The notes beneath the pieces were generated by a model. That model made no database searches and was not told where the DNA came from. It saw only the letters and a list, made by a program, of their open reading frames with translations. 64,000 nt of DNA from Fragilaria radians. Lineage: Eukaryota; Bacillariophyta; Fragilariophyceae; Fragilariales; Fragilariaceae. A program made the position numbers and the translations under genes. Location of the stretch: contig CAAAJI010000013.1 of the NCBI GenBank assembly GCA_900642245.1, positions 447,053 through 511,052 on the forward strand, in the 5' to 3' direction. Positions 9,569 to 21,110 of this stretch are shown here, one piece after another; the stretch's first letter is position 1, and every line of letters begins with the position of its first letter.

Positions 9569-10222
9569 ATGTCAGATACGAAACAAAAGAGCAATGAATT
9601 TGCTAGTGGTTCAGCTGCAAATCCATTAGTCGTCACTCCTGTTAGACGCGATAAATTAGCTAGCATGGCCCTTGCTTCTGCTGCAAGAACCCGAGATGCG
9701 GAAAAGCAGGCATCGGCAGGCAATCCAATACAGAAGCGTGATAAATTTTCCACTATGGCGAAACGACTTAAGATTGCTGAGACGAAACCCGGAATACCGA
9801 GTAATAGCATGAAAGACGAGAGACTGAAGATTTTAGAATTAAAAACAGAGCAACGTCGAAAAGTGTTTAGAGATCTAGAAAAAGCGGAGGGGAATGTTTG
9901 GAACCTAATGAAGGTCGCCAGGAACACTGCAAACTTTTTGACTGTTCTTAAGGTAGAGCAAGATGATGTAACACTCTCTGAACTATCATCCAAGTTTCGA
10001 AGCACTCTAGAGAATATACATTCCCTTTTAAAACCACACTCAGACTTTGTGAAGTCCTTCCAAAATCATGTCGAAGAGCTTGAAACCAAGAATATGTATG
10101 CTTCTCGCGTCGAAACCAGACTCTCTCAAGAACGGCGAAACGTATTGAAAGACTTTCTAAGGCTAGAAGAATCCGAAAGTCAAATCACCGACACTACTAA
10201 GAAGCGAAAGCATAGTGAATGA
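9569..10222 (+). CDS. coiled-coil protein, possible Mediator subunit 11
   Basis: From the ATG at 9569 the product is 217 aa, soluble, very charged and mostly helical. Residues about 81-205 resemble MED11: ERLKILELKTEQRRKVFRDL, then ELSSKFRSTLENIHSLLKP, then MYASRVETRLSQERRNVLKD. The order matches human MED11 (ERLRALEDIE..., a helix, ...YSSRKDCQ...). An N-terminal extension of about 80 residues (repeated 'RDK..M' motifs: RRDKLASMA, KRDKFSTMA) is not in animal MED11. The frame is open upstream to 9455, but the earlier in-frame ATG (9530) would add a hydrophobic stretch unlikely in a nuclear protein. MED11 is a head-module subunit contacting MED22. The match is weak by eye; a different coiled-coil protein is the main alternative. 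Confidence 0.45.
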   Translation: MSDTKQKSNEFASGSAANPLVVTPVRRDKLASMALASAARTRDAEKQASAGNPIQKRDKFSTMAKRLKIAETKPGIPSNSMKDERLKILELKTEQRRKVFRDLEKAEGNVWNLMKVARNTANFLTVLKVEQDDVTLSELSSKFRSTLENIHSLLKPHSDFVKSFQNHVEELETKNMYASRVETRLSQERRNVLKDFLRLEESESQITDTTKKRKHSE

Positions 10223-10700
10223 AGGGTTCAATGGGATAAGAAAATGAATAACTGCTAAGAATTTTTCTATACATATTCTTTACTACTGTGACTATGCTTG
10301 GCGACAGCAAAAGTATTAGATGTTTCTTCTTTCGCTATAAACGCTATCTTGCCTAATTTCAACATCTATGTCCAACCGTCCGAAAAGAGCAGAAACCTGC
10401 CATACTCCTTTTTCGGATGACCTAATACAATTCGTGGAACTCAACGATATTTCAGCATAATTATACTCATATTTCAGAGCACACAAAATAATGCCGCCAA
10501 GTCAGCGAAGTTTGACTCCAATCTTCTATTTCAAAAAATGAAAAAATAACGCCATTGGAGCTCTCTTGTGAGGGCGTCCCTCTTTCAACATAATCATATC
10601 TAGTTTGAAATTACTTTTTGTGATTCACACAAATGAAGTTTACGTAAGTAAAAATCATGCTGAAGATGTCTACTTGACTTGGCGTTTATCCACCTTGTCC
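10223..10700. other. convergent intergenic spacer, 478 bp
   Basis: The two neighbouring genes converge here, so this is shared 3' flank. It is AT-rich with no clear hairpin. Short open frames at its right end are antisense to the threonine synthase C-terminus. Confidence 0.6.
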
Positions 10701-12302
10701 TTACTTTTTCTTGAAAATGACTTGAATACCCATTGCAATCGCACAAATGACAACAGTCCCAAAAATAGCTTGCTGGAACAAAGCCTTTCCATCAGATCGC
10801 TTTTCTTTCGAGATTCGTTCTTCAATCCGATTGATCATGAAGGTTTGAACGGCTTTTAAGTCATTAGGGCATTCACTACGCCTTGTTGGAAGAGTCGACA
10901 ACATAGAGAGCTGAGACGGGGGAGCTGGTAAGTTGGACACAGCTCGACTTACGGCATCTGGAAATTTGGCTTCGTGCGCAGTTGCCAAGCAAATCGTGGC
11001 ACTGTTGACCATGCTGAGCTGGTGAATGGCACTCACACCAACAGCAGAATGAGGGCAAAGAACATAGGAATAATTCTCATTGTATTGCTTTATAATTTCC
11101 AAAGTCAAATTCGTGTCTGCTCGGGCTGAAAGGAAGTCTGCTTGTGCTTTGGAAAACAAATCCCCTTGAATTGTGAGCTTTTTGGAAGTTTCGAAATCTT
11201 CCATCCATTTTGCTAGAACTTTGCTATCGTTTCCAGCCAAATGAAATAGGTATCGTTCAAAATTAGAAGACACACATATGTCCATGGAAGGGCTGATGGT
11301 TTCTTCAATGGTCATTCTATGATATTCTCCAGTAGTGAAAAACCGATGAAGAATGTCATTTTCGTTTGTTGCGACAATCAATTTTCCTATCTTTAAACCC
11401 ATTTTCTTTGCGTAGTATCCTGCAAGAATATCCCCAAAGTTACCAGTAGGAACCGAATAGTTTATTTCCGAATCGCTTGAAAGATTCGCAGTAGCTCGGA
11501 AGTACGACCAGAAATAATACGTTGTTTGAGCAAGGACGCGGCACCAATTGATCGAGTTTACGGCTCCTAAATGCACTCGATTTCGAAAGTCTGGGTCGTT
11601 GAATGATTCTTTGACCAAATCTTGGCAGTCATCAAAAGTCCCATCAACGGCAACACAATGGATGTTGGAATCAAGCACAGTGGTCATTTGCCTCTCTTGA
11701 ATTGCGGAAACACGACCGTTAGGAAAGAGAATAATGCAGTCGATTCCTTTCTTTCCACGTAGACCATAGATTGCAGCACTTCCAGTGTCACCTGAGGTTG
11801 CACCCAACACTGCTAGTCTACCTTCGTTTGAACCTGTCGAAAGGAAATATTCAAAGAAGTTTCCTAGCATTTGCAAGGCAACATCCTTGAAAGCAAAAGT
11901 TGGTCCGTGGAATAGTTCCTGGCATTCGTAATTATCCAATTCAAATAAGAAAAAAGTATCGGGTAACTAAACTGTAATGATCCTCTTACTCACCAAAATC
12001 AGATGACTGCCAACCTCAACAACAGGAGTTACGTCTGGAGAAAGAAAAGCATCACAGGAACGATAAACGATATCCTTCAAGTTCATTAGAGGAACCTGAT
12101 CATCCTTGACAAACTTTCTGATAACTTCAACTGCAAGTTCTTTAAAAGATAGTTGTCTCCATGCCTCAATCTCAGATTCAGTTACTTGAGGTATGACATC
12201 GGGTACAAATAGCCCTCGGTCATGAGCAAGCCCAGTCATCACTGTTTCTCTGAAATCAATGTTTCGCTGACCTCCTCTTGTCGATGAATAAGTTACTGAC
12301 AT
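10701..12302 (-). CDS. threonine synthase with C-terminal membrane segment (two exons)
   Basis: Threonine synthase (PLP-dependent) converts O-phosphohomoserine to threonine. Exon 1 is 12302-11994 (103 codons), the intron is 11993-11919 (75 nt, gtgagt...ccag, phase 0) and exon 2 is 11918-10701. The join restores LIL-ELFHGPTFAFKDV, the family hallmark, whose Lys forms the PLP aldimine. Exon 1 shows YSSTRGG near the start; exon 2 has GATSGDTGSAA (phosphate binding) and GNFGDILAGYYAKKMG. At 508 aa it matches the yeast/bacterial long form. Odd: after the normal domain end there is a 20-residue hydrophobic helix and KKK terminus (IFGTVVICAIAMGIQVIFKKK), looking like a tail anchor. No plastid presequence is visible. 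An in-frame 27-nt alternative intron (ending tttag) would add 16 residues but would break the ungapped fit to the family. Confidence 0.92.
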
Positions 12303-14121
12303 ATTTAAAGTGATGCAGCTTGTCTAATAGCTTGAAATATTTCAATTTATTGCTTTCAATGAAATGTTGGATGTAAAATATTGAATCTTGAAATTAAAGG
12401 AAACGTAGAATGGATTACGTACGCGCATATCCATTCGATTTTTCTCAAACTTTAGAGATAAGTAACGAATAAAAAATTCCTTGTCACACGTACAGTAGAT
12501 TAAACGTTATTCAAATGCTGACATATTACAATTTCCGTCACATGAGTCAGCTAGTTCTTTTCTTTGGAGGGATAAGGCGCTAACATCATAGTTTTGGATG
12601 GTTTCTCCTCTGATTTTCTGTTAACCAAGGTTAGAAAGGCCACGTTGGTCCAATAAATGATCTAACGATAAAACTAAAATGTATATCCTAATCGCTTAGC
12701 AAAATCAAAACCAAATGAGTTCTATGTCAAAATAACGATTGCAGAGTAGCACTTTCTTCCCAGCATTTCTTAAAACCCAGTCTAAGTTATCATTTACGTA
12801 AGCATTCATGAAATCTAGCTATTGTTATCTTGAGCCCATATTTTTAACACAATTAAGCGTTTACTCTCGCAATTCTGGCCCTAAAGTTTTGTAAACATTC
12901 GGGAATTATAATATTTTTGCATTAAACTATTTGACAGAATAAGTCTAAGCTCTTCCCGAAGCAGAAAATACAAAGAAAGTTAGGCTTAGTTGAGTACATC
13001 ACTTTATGCTAGATCTTCAAGTGAAATTCATAAATTTCGTGATGAAATACGGCAATGAGGAATGTGCATACCAACGTAATTCCTCAAACAGTAGGAATTA
13101 TGGTCACGTCAAACAGATTTATGAGGCTGACTGGAGCGCGATACTATTGCCAAATGGCTTGAAGCAATTAATCAAGCAAACTAAGCCAGAGTCAAATTGT
13201 GGCAGGTAAGATTAGTCTGCGCAAGATCAAATCTATTGGCAACGCTTACAACGTGATATTTCCAGAATTCAAAACTATGATATGGGAAAGCCAAATATGA
13301 TGATTTTCAAGACAGATGTTTGGCAGCATTCCCTTTCATTGAGTAGTCTTTAGCAGTGTAGTGCTAAGGAAAGATAGCAATTTCCCGATTGGAGTGGGTT
13401 TTCTACACCTCAAGCTCTAATCAAAGCATTTCCCTTACAAGTAAAGACTTTGTTTGTGAAGTCAAATAGGCTACGAGGGTATGGAAACCACGATACAACA
13501 AGAATTTGACACTCGGAAACTAAATCCCCTTAATTTCCCCCGCCTCAATTAAGGTGTTCTAACTGTGCCGCAATGTCTAAAGAGTCAGAAAAGGTATAGA
13601 TACCCGAGTTCATGATTACAAAAGGGCAGAATCCTTTGACACAAAAATGTCTAGTATAGTACAATCAGCTAGAAAGACATGGCAAAGACTAATGAAAACG
13701 ATAACAGGGATTAATCGCATGGCATGACCAAAGCAGGGGTATGCATGTCTAGGTAATCTAGTCAAAATGGATGACATACAGTATAATAAAAAAGACGCAG
13801 CTCTTGTTGTATGCGGTAAGATGATAATCATTTTTCAGTAGCAAGTGTCACAAACTTGTGAAGATCATTTCTCTCCGCAATACCATTATGTACCCTCTAT
13901 AATTATGAAAGACATTTTAGAATTATCATCTATTCCCTATACTTTGGTTTTGAAGGGTGTTTTCATCCTGACTTGTCTTTGTAAGTGACTAGATTCTCCA
14001 ATCTCACAAAGCGATGAGTGATTACAACTCAACCTTTTGTCGTAAACTAGGTAAAATTGAATTGATCTTGCGGTATGAGAGATAATCTCATTAGTAAAAT
14101 TCTGCACATTGCTCAAGCATG
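12303..14121. other. intergenic, 1.8 kb, no supported gene
   Basis: This AT-rich stretch has only short frames with no recognisable family. The first about 200 bp are the 5' flank of threonine synthase and the last about 150 bp the 3' flank of the four-helix membrane protein. Confidence 0.55.
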
Positions 14122-14948
14122 TTAAGTCAATCCTGAGTCTGCACTTCCTTGGTTACCCACAAACCCCGATTTAGATGCTGGATGTATGTCGAATCTGTTA
14201 TCAATGTAACCGCTATACGCATTTTTCCCACTGTATCCATGTTGTTGCCCCAATTGAATTTCTTCGTCGCTTTCATTTTCTTCTAGGAAAGTATTTGAAA
14301 AGACATACGCAGTTGCGGCAAAAGCAAGGTAAATTACAGTCAAGAACATGCACATTATACTGAAAGCCCCAGGAGATCTTTCACCTGATATTCCTTGATC
14401 GTTTTCATTCTTCCGAGCTGCTTGTTGATCTTCCCCATCCCATACCTAAGTTAATGATGGAGGGCATGATGAATATAAGGTTTAATACTGTTATTTACTC
14501 TGTCATCACTCACCTCAAACTCTCCAAAAAATACGGAACACACCAAAGTTAGATTAGCAAACATTAGTAAAGCTCCAATGAAAGACCCTAGACCCAACGG
14601 TGATGTCCGAAGGACATTGCTTGCACAACAACTGTAATACTGCCCCGTGGGAGATTGAAAACCCAGAATAACAGTACCAAATATCGACATCAGACAAGCC
14701 AGTACAGCAGTCCATATTGCAGCAAAAGTTATCGCACGAGATGATACTGTCAAGCTGATTTCCTTTTCACTCTCATTTTGCTCACCAGCGTCATCGTCCG
14801 ATGATACCAAAGCTCTACTATTCGACCAAAAAGTAAAGAAAAGACCTATCAGGAAAGTGATTAATGTCAGAAGACTGACGATGGACCACAGCAGAGCGAG
14901 AAAACCTCTTCGAGAACGTAATATGTCGTCGCAGATGGAAGTCGCCAT
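14122..14948 (-). CDS. four-helix membrane protein, two exons, unknown function
   Basis: Exon 1 is 14948-14514, the intron 14513-14446 (68 nt, gtgagt...cttag, phase 0), exon 2 14445-14122; total 252 aa. The start is the ATG at 14948 in good context (accATGG); an open frame upstream has no ATG. Four hydrophobic segments are visible: residues about 16-41, 72-97 and 117-139 in exon 1, and one early in exon 2 (MCMFLTVIYLAFAATAYVF). Acidic loops (SSDDDAGEQNESEKE) lie between helix 1 and 2. Between helices 2 and 3 is a loop with YYSCCASN. The hydrophilic tail has Gly, Tyr and Ser. The four-helix layout with a Cys pair in a loop resembles tetraspan proteins, but no family motif is present and I do not assign one. 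Confidence 0.75.
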
Positions 14949-15114
14949 GGTTGTTGATAACGTCAATTACAGTACAGTTCGAGGGGGTTTACGGTTCTTA
15001 CTTTATTTGAATTCTGTAGCATAGAGCCGTTGATAAGTGTTCGCAATTTGAAACTCGCTCGTCGTGCCGTTCTACCGAGACGCTACATCTATCTACACTA
15101 ATCTACACTAATAA

Positions 15115-16325
15115 AAAAAAATCACATCTGATCTAGCCTGTTCTACCCCTTAACCTTTGTGCGTTTTGCAATTACAGTAAAACTCGAGAAAGTGATCGAA
15201 TACTTAGCGACTGAGCGAGTAAAGTCATTAGGGATATAGCTAATTCACAAGGTACCTGATTTAAATATTGGGTAGTAAAACAATAAATCCATCCTACTTT
15301 CATCCAGAATTATAAACTAGAATGCTGTCGAGACTTTCAGTTGTAAACTATAGAACTTTTAACGAAATTGTCATTCAAATGCAACTGAAATGTGGATAGA
15401 TCTAATTGCAACATTAATCTGCAACTAAATGAAATTCCTTCAAAACAATGAGAAAACAAATAACACTATTCCTTTAAATTGAGGAAAAGGTCTTTTGTGC
15501 TTCTTAATCTTAAACATAATTATAATTGGTTTAACAGGCATTGATCATATGAATCAATCATATTGTTGTATCTTTGTGATGATTCTTATTGTATTAATCC
15601 TGCATTTATCTCATTATTGTTAAACAAGTAAAGAATACATTTTATAAAGTTATCAAAACAACAATACTTATTTTCTGCCAACAGCTTTATTTTGACTTTT
15701 TCACCAACAATCTTCGACTTCCCAATAACAGCAGCACCAATAACTTCTACAACAATAGCGCAAGAAAAAGCTTAAATATGTCTTTAAACCACACTTCACA
15801 CCTTCATAATGACAATGCTAAATCAATGGTATAATTTACTTTAAGTTCTGTGATGTTGAATGCAACTGTAGATACCAATGACATGTTAGGTCAAGAATTA
15901 AAACTTAAATATTGTGTCATGCATCAGATTGTTTGACCTGCAAATTCTAGGTTCACAAAGAACAATCATAAAAACCTTTGTCATAATTATTGCATGAAAT
16001 GCAAAAGTCCAAAATTACATTCTCTTTTGTAAAATAGAAAACTCTGCAGAGCAAAGCAAACACCAAATTTACTTTAAGTTCTGTGATGTTGAATGCAACT
16101 GTAGATACCAATGACATGCTAGGTCAAGTAGTAATACTAAAATATTGTGTTACGCATCAGATTGTATGATCAACAAATTCTAGGTTCACAAATAACAATC
16201 ATAAAATTCTTTGTCATAATCATTGCTGGAAGTGTAAAAGTTCAAAGATACATTATCTTTTGTAAAATAGCTAACTCTGCGGAGAAAAGCAAGCACCAAC
16301 TACTAGTTTATAGATTGAAAATATA
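15115..16325. repeat. dispersed non-coding repeat, copy 1
   Basis: This copy shares several collinear blocks with 54281-55345. Examples: 'tcattagggatatagctaattca' here and 'cgttagggatacagctaattca' there; 'gagactttcagttgtaaact' in both; 'gacttcccaa' followed by CAA-rich sequence; and at the right end 'aaagcaagcaccaactactagt' against 'aaagcaagcgccaactgctagt'. No ORF is conserved. Both copies begin within about 150 bp 5' of a minus-strand gene. Boundaries are approximate. Confidence 0.75.
15833..16298. repeat. 233-bp tandem duplication inside repeat copy 1
   Basis: Copies at 15833-16065 and 16066-16298 both begin aatttactttaagttctgtg. They remain close throughout, for example gatgttgaatgcaactgtag and ccaatgacatg at the same offset. 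By eye they are roughly 85-90% identical. Confidence 0.85.
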
Positions 16326-17432
16326 TGACTAAATTGGAGTACCTCCTCTCTAATCTCTCTCCTTCTCGAAAATACTACCTAATTCCTCAAACTCTTTGCC
16401 TTGAAGTCTGACTTAGCTCAAATTGTGCTGACGGAAAGGTCAACTATTACATTTTCAGGTATCTGACCGCACATCCTCCAAACGACAATAGAGAATTTTT
16501 GAAATCCATCTAGAGTGTAATTAAATATATGTCAATGGTATTGTCTATGTATGTGCATATCTATACAAATTCATGTATTGCATGTGTGCTACCCAGAATT
16601 GCTCATCTTACTAAAAATTAGCTCTAATAATGTATCGTATTATGGGGAAATTTTTTTTCCAAAAACACAAGGGGGTGCCATTTCACCAGATAGGTGCATA
16701 TTCTAGTTTCAAATGCAAGAAGGAATCCCTAGATTTCAGAGTATCAACCACGTGATCTTATGATTAAAGAAACTTGAATACATCTAATTATAAAATGTGA
16801 AATTATCTTGTGCAAAACATGTTAAGAATATAAAAAACAGGATGCACAGTCATCAAAGATAATTAATGGACATTCCCTCCCTCAATAAAGGATAAAGGTG
16901 ACATATATTTTCACGTAGAGCTCTTCTTGCATGGAAACTGTAGTCTAATTTCTCAAGAGAGAAGCATCCAGGATATAATAATTAAGGTTATCGGCGGCGC
17001 AACACACGCACTGGGTGGGATATGAAATTGTTGCGAGAAGACATCGAGCCAGTTGGTGTAGCAAAATCAGTAGTATAAGCATATATTGAGTTTTCTTTTC
17101 TCAAAAAGCATACATCCCTAGTTCGGCGATTTAATCTGTTCGTTGAATTCTTAACTTAGTGCATTGTATCCGTTGAGTCTGATTTTTTTATTTGCCTTAG
17201 CATTTTTTATTGCGATTATATATAGTTGAGAACTGCCACGAGCTCGCCAGTGGAATTTCGTTTTCTTCTGTCGCTTACAAATAATTTGCTTCATTTGCAA
17301 GAAAAGGTAAGCTAGAATTAGTACTTGGAGGATAACATTGAAGGGGTTTCTTATAACATATGAATTCAACGTCTAACACTATGTGTTGAAAAACTCCCTT
17401 GATGTTCGTGGGATGAGGAATTTTATAGAAGT

Positions 17433-18776
17433 ATGAAGTTTTTCTTGGGACTTGTGTTTCTGCCGCTCAGCATTGTCGCCGTAGATCCATTCTTTAGGAA
17501 AAGTGTAAACTCTGCAAAGTCAAGATACAATTCAGCGTTGTTGCATGCTGCTCGACGATTAGATGATAATCAAAACCAAGTTGACATTTCCACATTCGCC
17601 GTTAAGTTTCAAAAGTGTCAGTTTATTAAAGCTTACAGCGATGACTTGGCCGAGAACAAAGACTCTGACACAGTTCTTGGTATGAAACGCTTTGTTATTT
17701 TTCGTCTTTGCCCTGATAATTCCTGCAATTCATGCAACTCCAACTATGGAGAATACATGGTTGACTTAGAAACCTATCTCGAGGCTACAGTGGAATACCA
17801 GAAGAAAAACCAAGAAGAAATGTGTCGAGCCTGCGAGGAGTGCGCTGTTGAAGAAGATAACGAAGAGGGTAATGCTGCAGAGGAAGACAACAAGGAAGAG
17901 CAGGGTAACCAAGAAGAAAATCAAGATGCCCAGCAAAATGATGCTGAGGCTGAGAATGCGGAAAACGAAGATGAGAAACAGGGTGAGGGAGAAAACGCAG
18001 AGGAAGAAAATGCGGGTGAGGAGGCAAATGAAGGAAATGTGGATGGGGAAGGTCGTAAGCTTTATTCTGTTGACTGTTCCACATGCGCTTCAGAATGTGA
18101 GGCAATTGAGAACATGGAAGCCAATGGATACGTTGAGGCAACAGATTTGACAGAATGTCAGCTGATATATGACCCAGAGGACGATTCTATGTCTGCACTT
18201 TACGCTGGCGCCATGTGTGCCAACTATGGCAAGCAAATCACTATCGGTGTTTTTACTGATGAAAATTGCTACTTTGTAGATGAAAGCAAAAGTGTGGGTG
18301 ATTACTTAGTTGACAACAACGGTGATGCCATGACCGTTTCTGATACCCTTCTCAAGCTAGTCTACTCAAGTTCTTGCATTTCATGTGCAAAGGAAGAGAA
18401 CGAAAATAATGACAATCAAGCGAACGACATGTGTCAAGCACTGTACGAAGATTCTGCCAAGTGTGAAGCATCTCATGGGTTTGACTCTGGAATTGGAGAT
18501 TATGAAGGTTATGAAAATCAAGTAGCACAAGAATCTATTGTGTGCGACTTCATTGATTCAGTCTCAAGTGGATCTTATGATAGTTCGGGCGAAATTTCTC
18601 TTTTTGGTTCAAATAGTCGATTTTCAAGCGTGAAAACAACCGGAGTTCAGACTTTTGCCCTCACCTTTTTCATCCTCGGAACTGTGGGACTTGCCGCATA
18701 TGCGGCAATGCTTCACTCAAAGCTCACAAAGGCTGGAAAGCTTGGTCTATCAAGCCAAGGAGGTGCAATGGCTTGA
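17433..18776 (+). CDS. secreted/type I membrane protein with acidic linker, unknown function
   Basis: The 447-aa protein has a signal peptide (residues 1-16) and an N-terminal Cys module (about 45-137: FQKCQFIKAY..., VLGMKRFVIFRLCPD, CNSCNSNYGEYMVDLETYLEATVE, CRACEEC). A highly acidic Glu/Asn/Asp-rich stretch (about 138-207) follows, then a second Cys-rich module (CSTCASECEAIE, LTECQLIYDPEDDS). One transmembrane helix (about 403-425) precedes a short basic cytoplasmic tail. The acidic stretch is simple in sequence and probably grew by replication slippage. The Cys modules with 'FRLCP..xC..C...YGEYxVDL' are a pattern I associate with diatom cell-surface or endomembrane proteins without known function. 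A broken second copy of the first module lies at 59463-59690, so this belongs to a local family. Intronless; start at the first ATG. Confidence 0.8.
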   Translation: MKFFLGLVFLPLSIVAVDPFFRKSVNSAKSRYNSALLHAARRLDDNQNQVDISTFAVKFQKCQFIKAYSDDLAENKDSDTVLGMKRFVIFRLCPDNSCNSCNSNYGEYMVDLETYLEATVEYQKKNQEEMCRACEECAVEEDNEEGNAAEEDNKEEQGNQEENQDAQQNDAEAENAENEDEKQGEGENAEEENAGEEANEGNVDGEGRKLYSVDCSTCASECEAIENMEANGYVEATDLTECQLIYDPEDDSMSALYAGAMCANYGKQITIGVFTDENCYFVDESKSVGDYLVDNNGDAMTVSDTLLKLVYSSSCISCAKEENENNDNQANDMCQALYEDSAKCEASHGFDSGIGDYEGYENQVAQESIVCDFIDSVSSGSYDSSGEISLFGSNSRFSSVKTTGVQTFALTFFILGTVGLAAYAAMLHSKLTKAGKLGLSSQGGAMA

Positions 18777-19133
18777 ATGTGAGCAAAGTTTGTGTATAAC
18801 TTGAAAAAAGTGTGATAATCTTTAGGCATTATTTTGATAATCAGTTTATCTCGTGTGAAATCTTGAGCTGTCAAATCTTAAGGGTATCAACGATTTTGAG
18901 TAGAGAAAAGTAGTCGGCATGAGCAGTTCAAAAGCATCTACAATAGAAGGAGAAATCACAGTCAAATAAAGTAAAGTAGTTCCTTCTTAAATTTATCCCA
19001 TTCATGTACTCTCAGATTAGTACGTTGTTTGTGCTTACACTAATACCTGGATTGATGAGAAGGTGTATTCATCATTTCTAACTAAGTTGTAACATTTCAC
19101 AAGCATTTAAAAACAGATATTGTTCAGAAAAAG
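18777..19133. other. intergenic, 357 bp
   Basis: This is the 3' flank of the acidic membrane protein. It is AT-rich and contains no recognisable feature. Confidence 0.5.
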
Positions 19134-21110
19134 TTGATGATATATTCAGAGCTCCGTGTGTTCCAGATGCATGTGGTCTCCAACCTTGTTTTCTTTATGG
19201 AGGTTTTCATTCTCGTTTTTGGCTTACTTATGAATAGTAACCTACCTCATTGTTTGGAATTGGTTCCCAGCAAAGAAGACAGTGGAAAGAAGGCTGCAGC
19301 AGGTATCCATGAAACTCAAAATTTGGAGACATACTTAATTAGTATGATTTATCAAGATGATATATCATTTATCAGGATTTATGGATTGTGAAAACAGTTA
19401 GTTGCACCTGTTCATATGACCCCGTATCAAAATGGGCTCTTAACTTTTGAAACGTTATCAACTAGAGACATTTTTGCTGTTGGAAAGGAAGATACAAAGG
19501 GTGAGAATGCAGGATCTAACAATTCTGGGAAATGGCCAGTGTAACATGTTCAGTCTTAGTTAGATGTTAAAAAGGAATGCAGACTCGCCGGGAACCATCA
19601 CTAGATAGCAGTCAACAAAGGCAGCATTGAAATTAGGTTTGATCATAAGATTCCAAAAAGCAATGGTATGTGGTATGGCTTAATATTGTGAGGTTGATAC
19701 TTACCAGGTCTGGTGAAGTGTGTGAGTCGTGTGGAGAGGGGAAAGCTTGCCAAAACAACATCATAGCCAAGGCTTCAAAAAGGTTGAATTCCATGAAAAA
19801 CGGACAAGTTCACCTTGATATCAGCTCTGTGCAAAACAACAAGTATGTTGATCCTACACAAACTGTACTGGAGAATGATTGCAGACAAAAGGACACAGAT
19901 AAAGTTTTCAGATTTTTTGCTTCTAAAAGTGGAATGGCAAGCCTATGTGTCAGTACAATTTTCCAAAATTTCTGGGAAAGGCATTAGGATAATTAAATGT
20001 GAATGGTAGAGGGGAAACAAGGTGTAATTGAAAAGTATGAACAGTTCTGATCTTAAAAATGGGTAAAAATGGAGATCACTGGACATGACACTTCACAAGG
20101 TAATAGCTTGGTTGAGGTGGCTTTTCACACTACAGCTAGTTGTGGTATGGCTATGTTGAATGTCAAAAACCTTCCAAGAGAACTTTTGTTTATGCTTTGT
20201 TGTAAGGCATTTCAGACGGCAACTATTCTTAATGGTATGTCAATTAAAAATAATTGACAATTAAATTTATGCTTTGTACGTCCACTGGGATGGTCAAATA
20301 CCTAAATATTTAGGACTTGGACAAAGCTGAAACCGTTACGTTGAAAAAGCCAAACTTGATGATCGTAGATACACATGCATTTGTTGGGTATTCTACAGCA
20401 CATGCTGATGACACATATTGCATGTGGGATCCGAGTGAAGGATGGTACAAATACCCAGAGAATTTGTTGGTTGAACACAACGATGTTCTTCAATTGGAGA
20501 ACCGTAGAAAATGTAATTACACTGAGAGATTCAGTAGAACCTTTGAAGATTCAGAACTTAAATGCTTGGGCTCAGACAACAATGAGATTAACGAAGATGA
20601 TAGTATCAAAGTATTGATTAACTGGTGAATCATTTAATGATACTAACGCAGATGTTGATACTGGAAAAGGAGAAGAAGAGGATGTTGATAGGAGTGGTGA
20701 TTTAGCAGTGACCACAATATATGGAAGATCGGTCCGTTTGCCAGCATGATATGAAAAATTGTTAAAGTTGGAGTATGCAACAACAACAATGATGTGATGA
20801 CAAATGCTCTTGACAAATATGCATTTAAAATGTTTGCATAAGGATTGCATGTCATGAATTACAGCGACGCTATGAAAACAAAAGATAAAATAATTTGGTT
20901 AAGACAGTTCAGGAGACGCAAATGGAATGATTAGAAGCGGAGTATGAACTGCAGTTGACAAAGGTACACTTAAAGCCATTGAGAAAGTTCTAACAAACAT
21001 TTGGGCGAAGAAAAAAAAACGGAAGCCATAAAGCTAGAATTAATGCTCATGCATTTGAGCAGTTAGATGGACTGAACTATGACAGCTCAAACACAGTTAA
21101 AACATATTTG
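19134..21110 (+). mobile_element. decayed Ty1/copia retrotransposon internal region
   Basis: Fragments of Pol appear in order on the plus strand, broken by stops and frameshifts. GKKAAAGIHETQNLE is at about 19290. The pre-integrase motif CESCGEGKACQN is at about 19716. A core fragment (GQVHLDISSVQ...) is followed after a shift by WRMIADKRTQIKFSDF, at about 19800-19910. NSLVEVAFHTTASCGMAM is at about 20110. AFVGYSTAHADDTYCMWDP (20368-20430) is the typical segment between integrase and RT. At about 21020 comes the RT start, SHKARINAHAFEQLDGLNYD. No LTRs were identified and the RT core and RNase H are missing. The element is dead. Confidence 0.75.

Larger units (their letters stand above)
14967..17432. 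other. intergenic, 2.5 kb, largely repeat-derived
   Basis: The left part, immediately 5' of the minus-strand membrane-protein gene, is one copy of a dispersed repeat (about 15115-16325) with an internal tandem duplication. The rest up to the start of the acidic membrane protein is AT-rich without a supported gene. Confidence 0.6.

Noticed and set aside
17785..18150. Open frames on both strands across the acidic region of the membrane protein
   Set aside because: Shadow frames of the GAA/GAT-rich low-complexity coding sequence.
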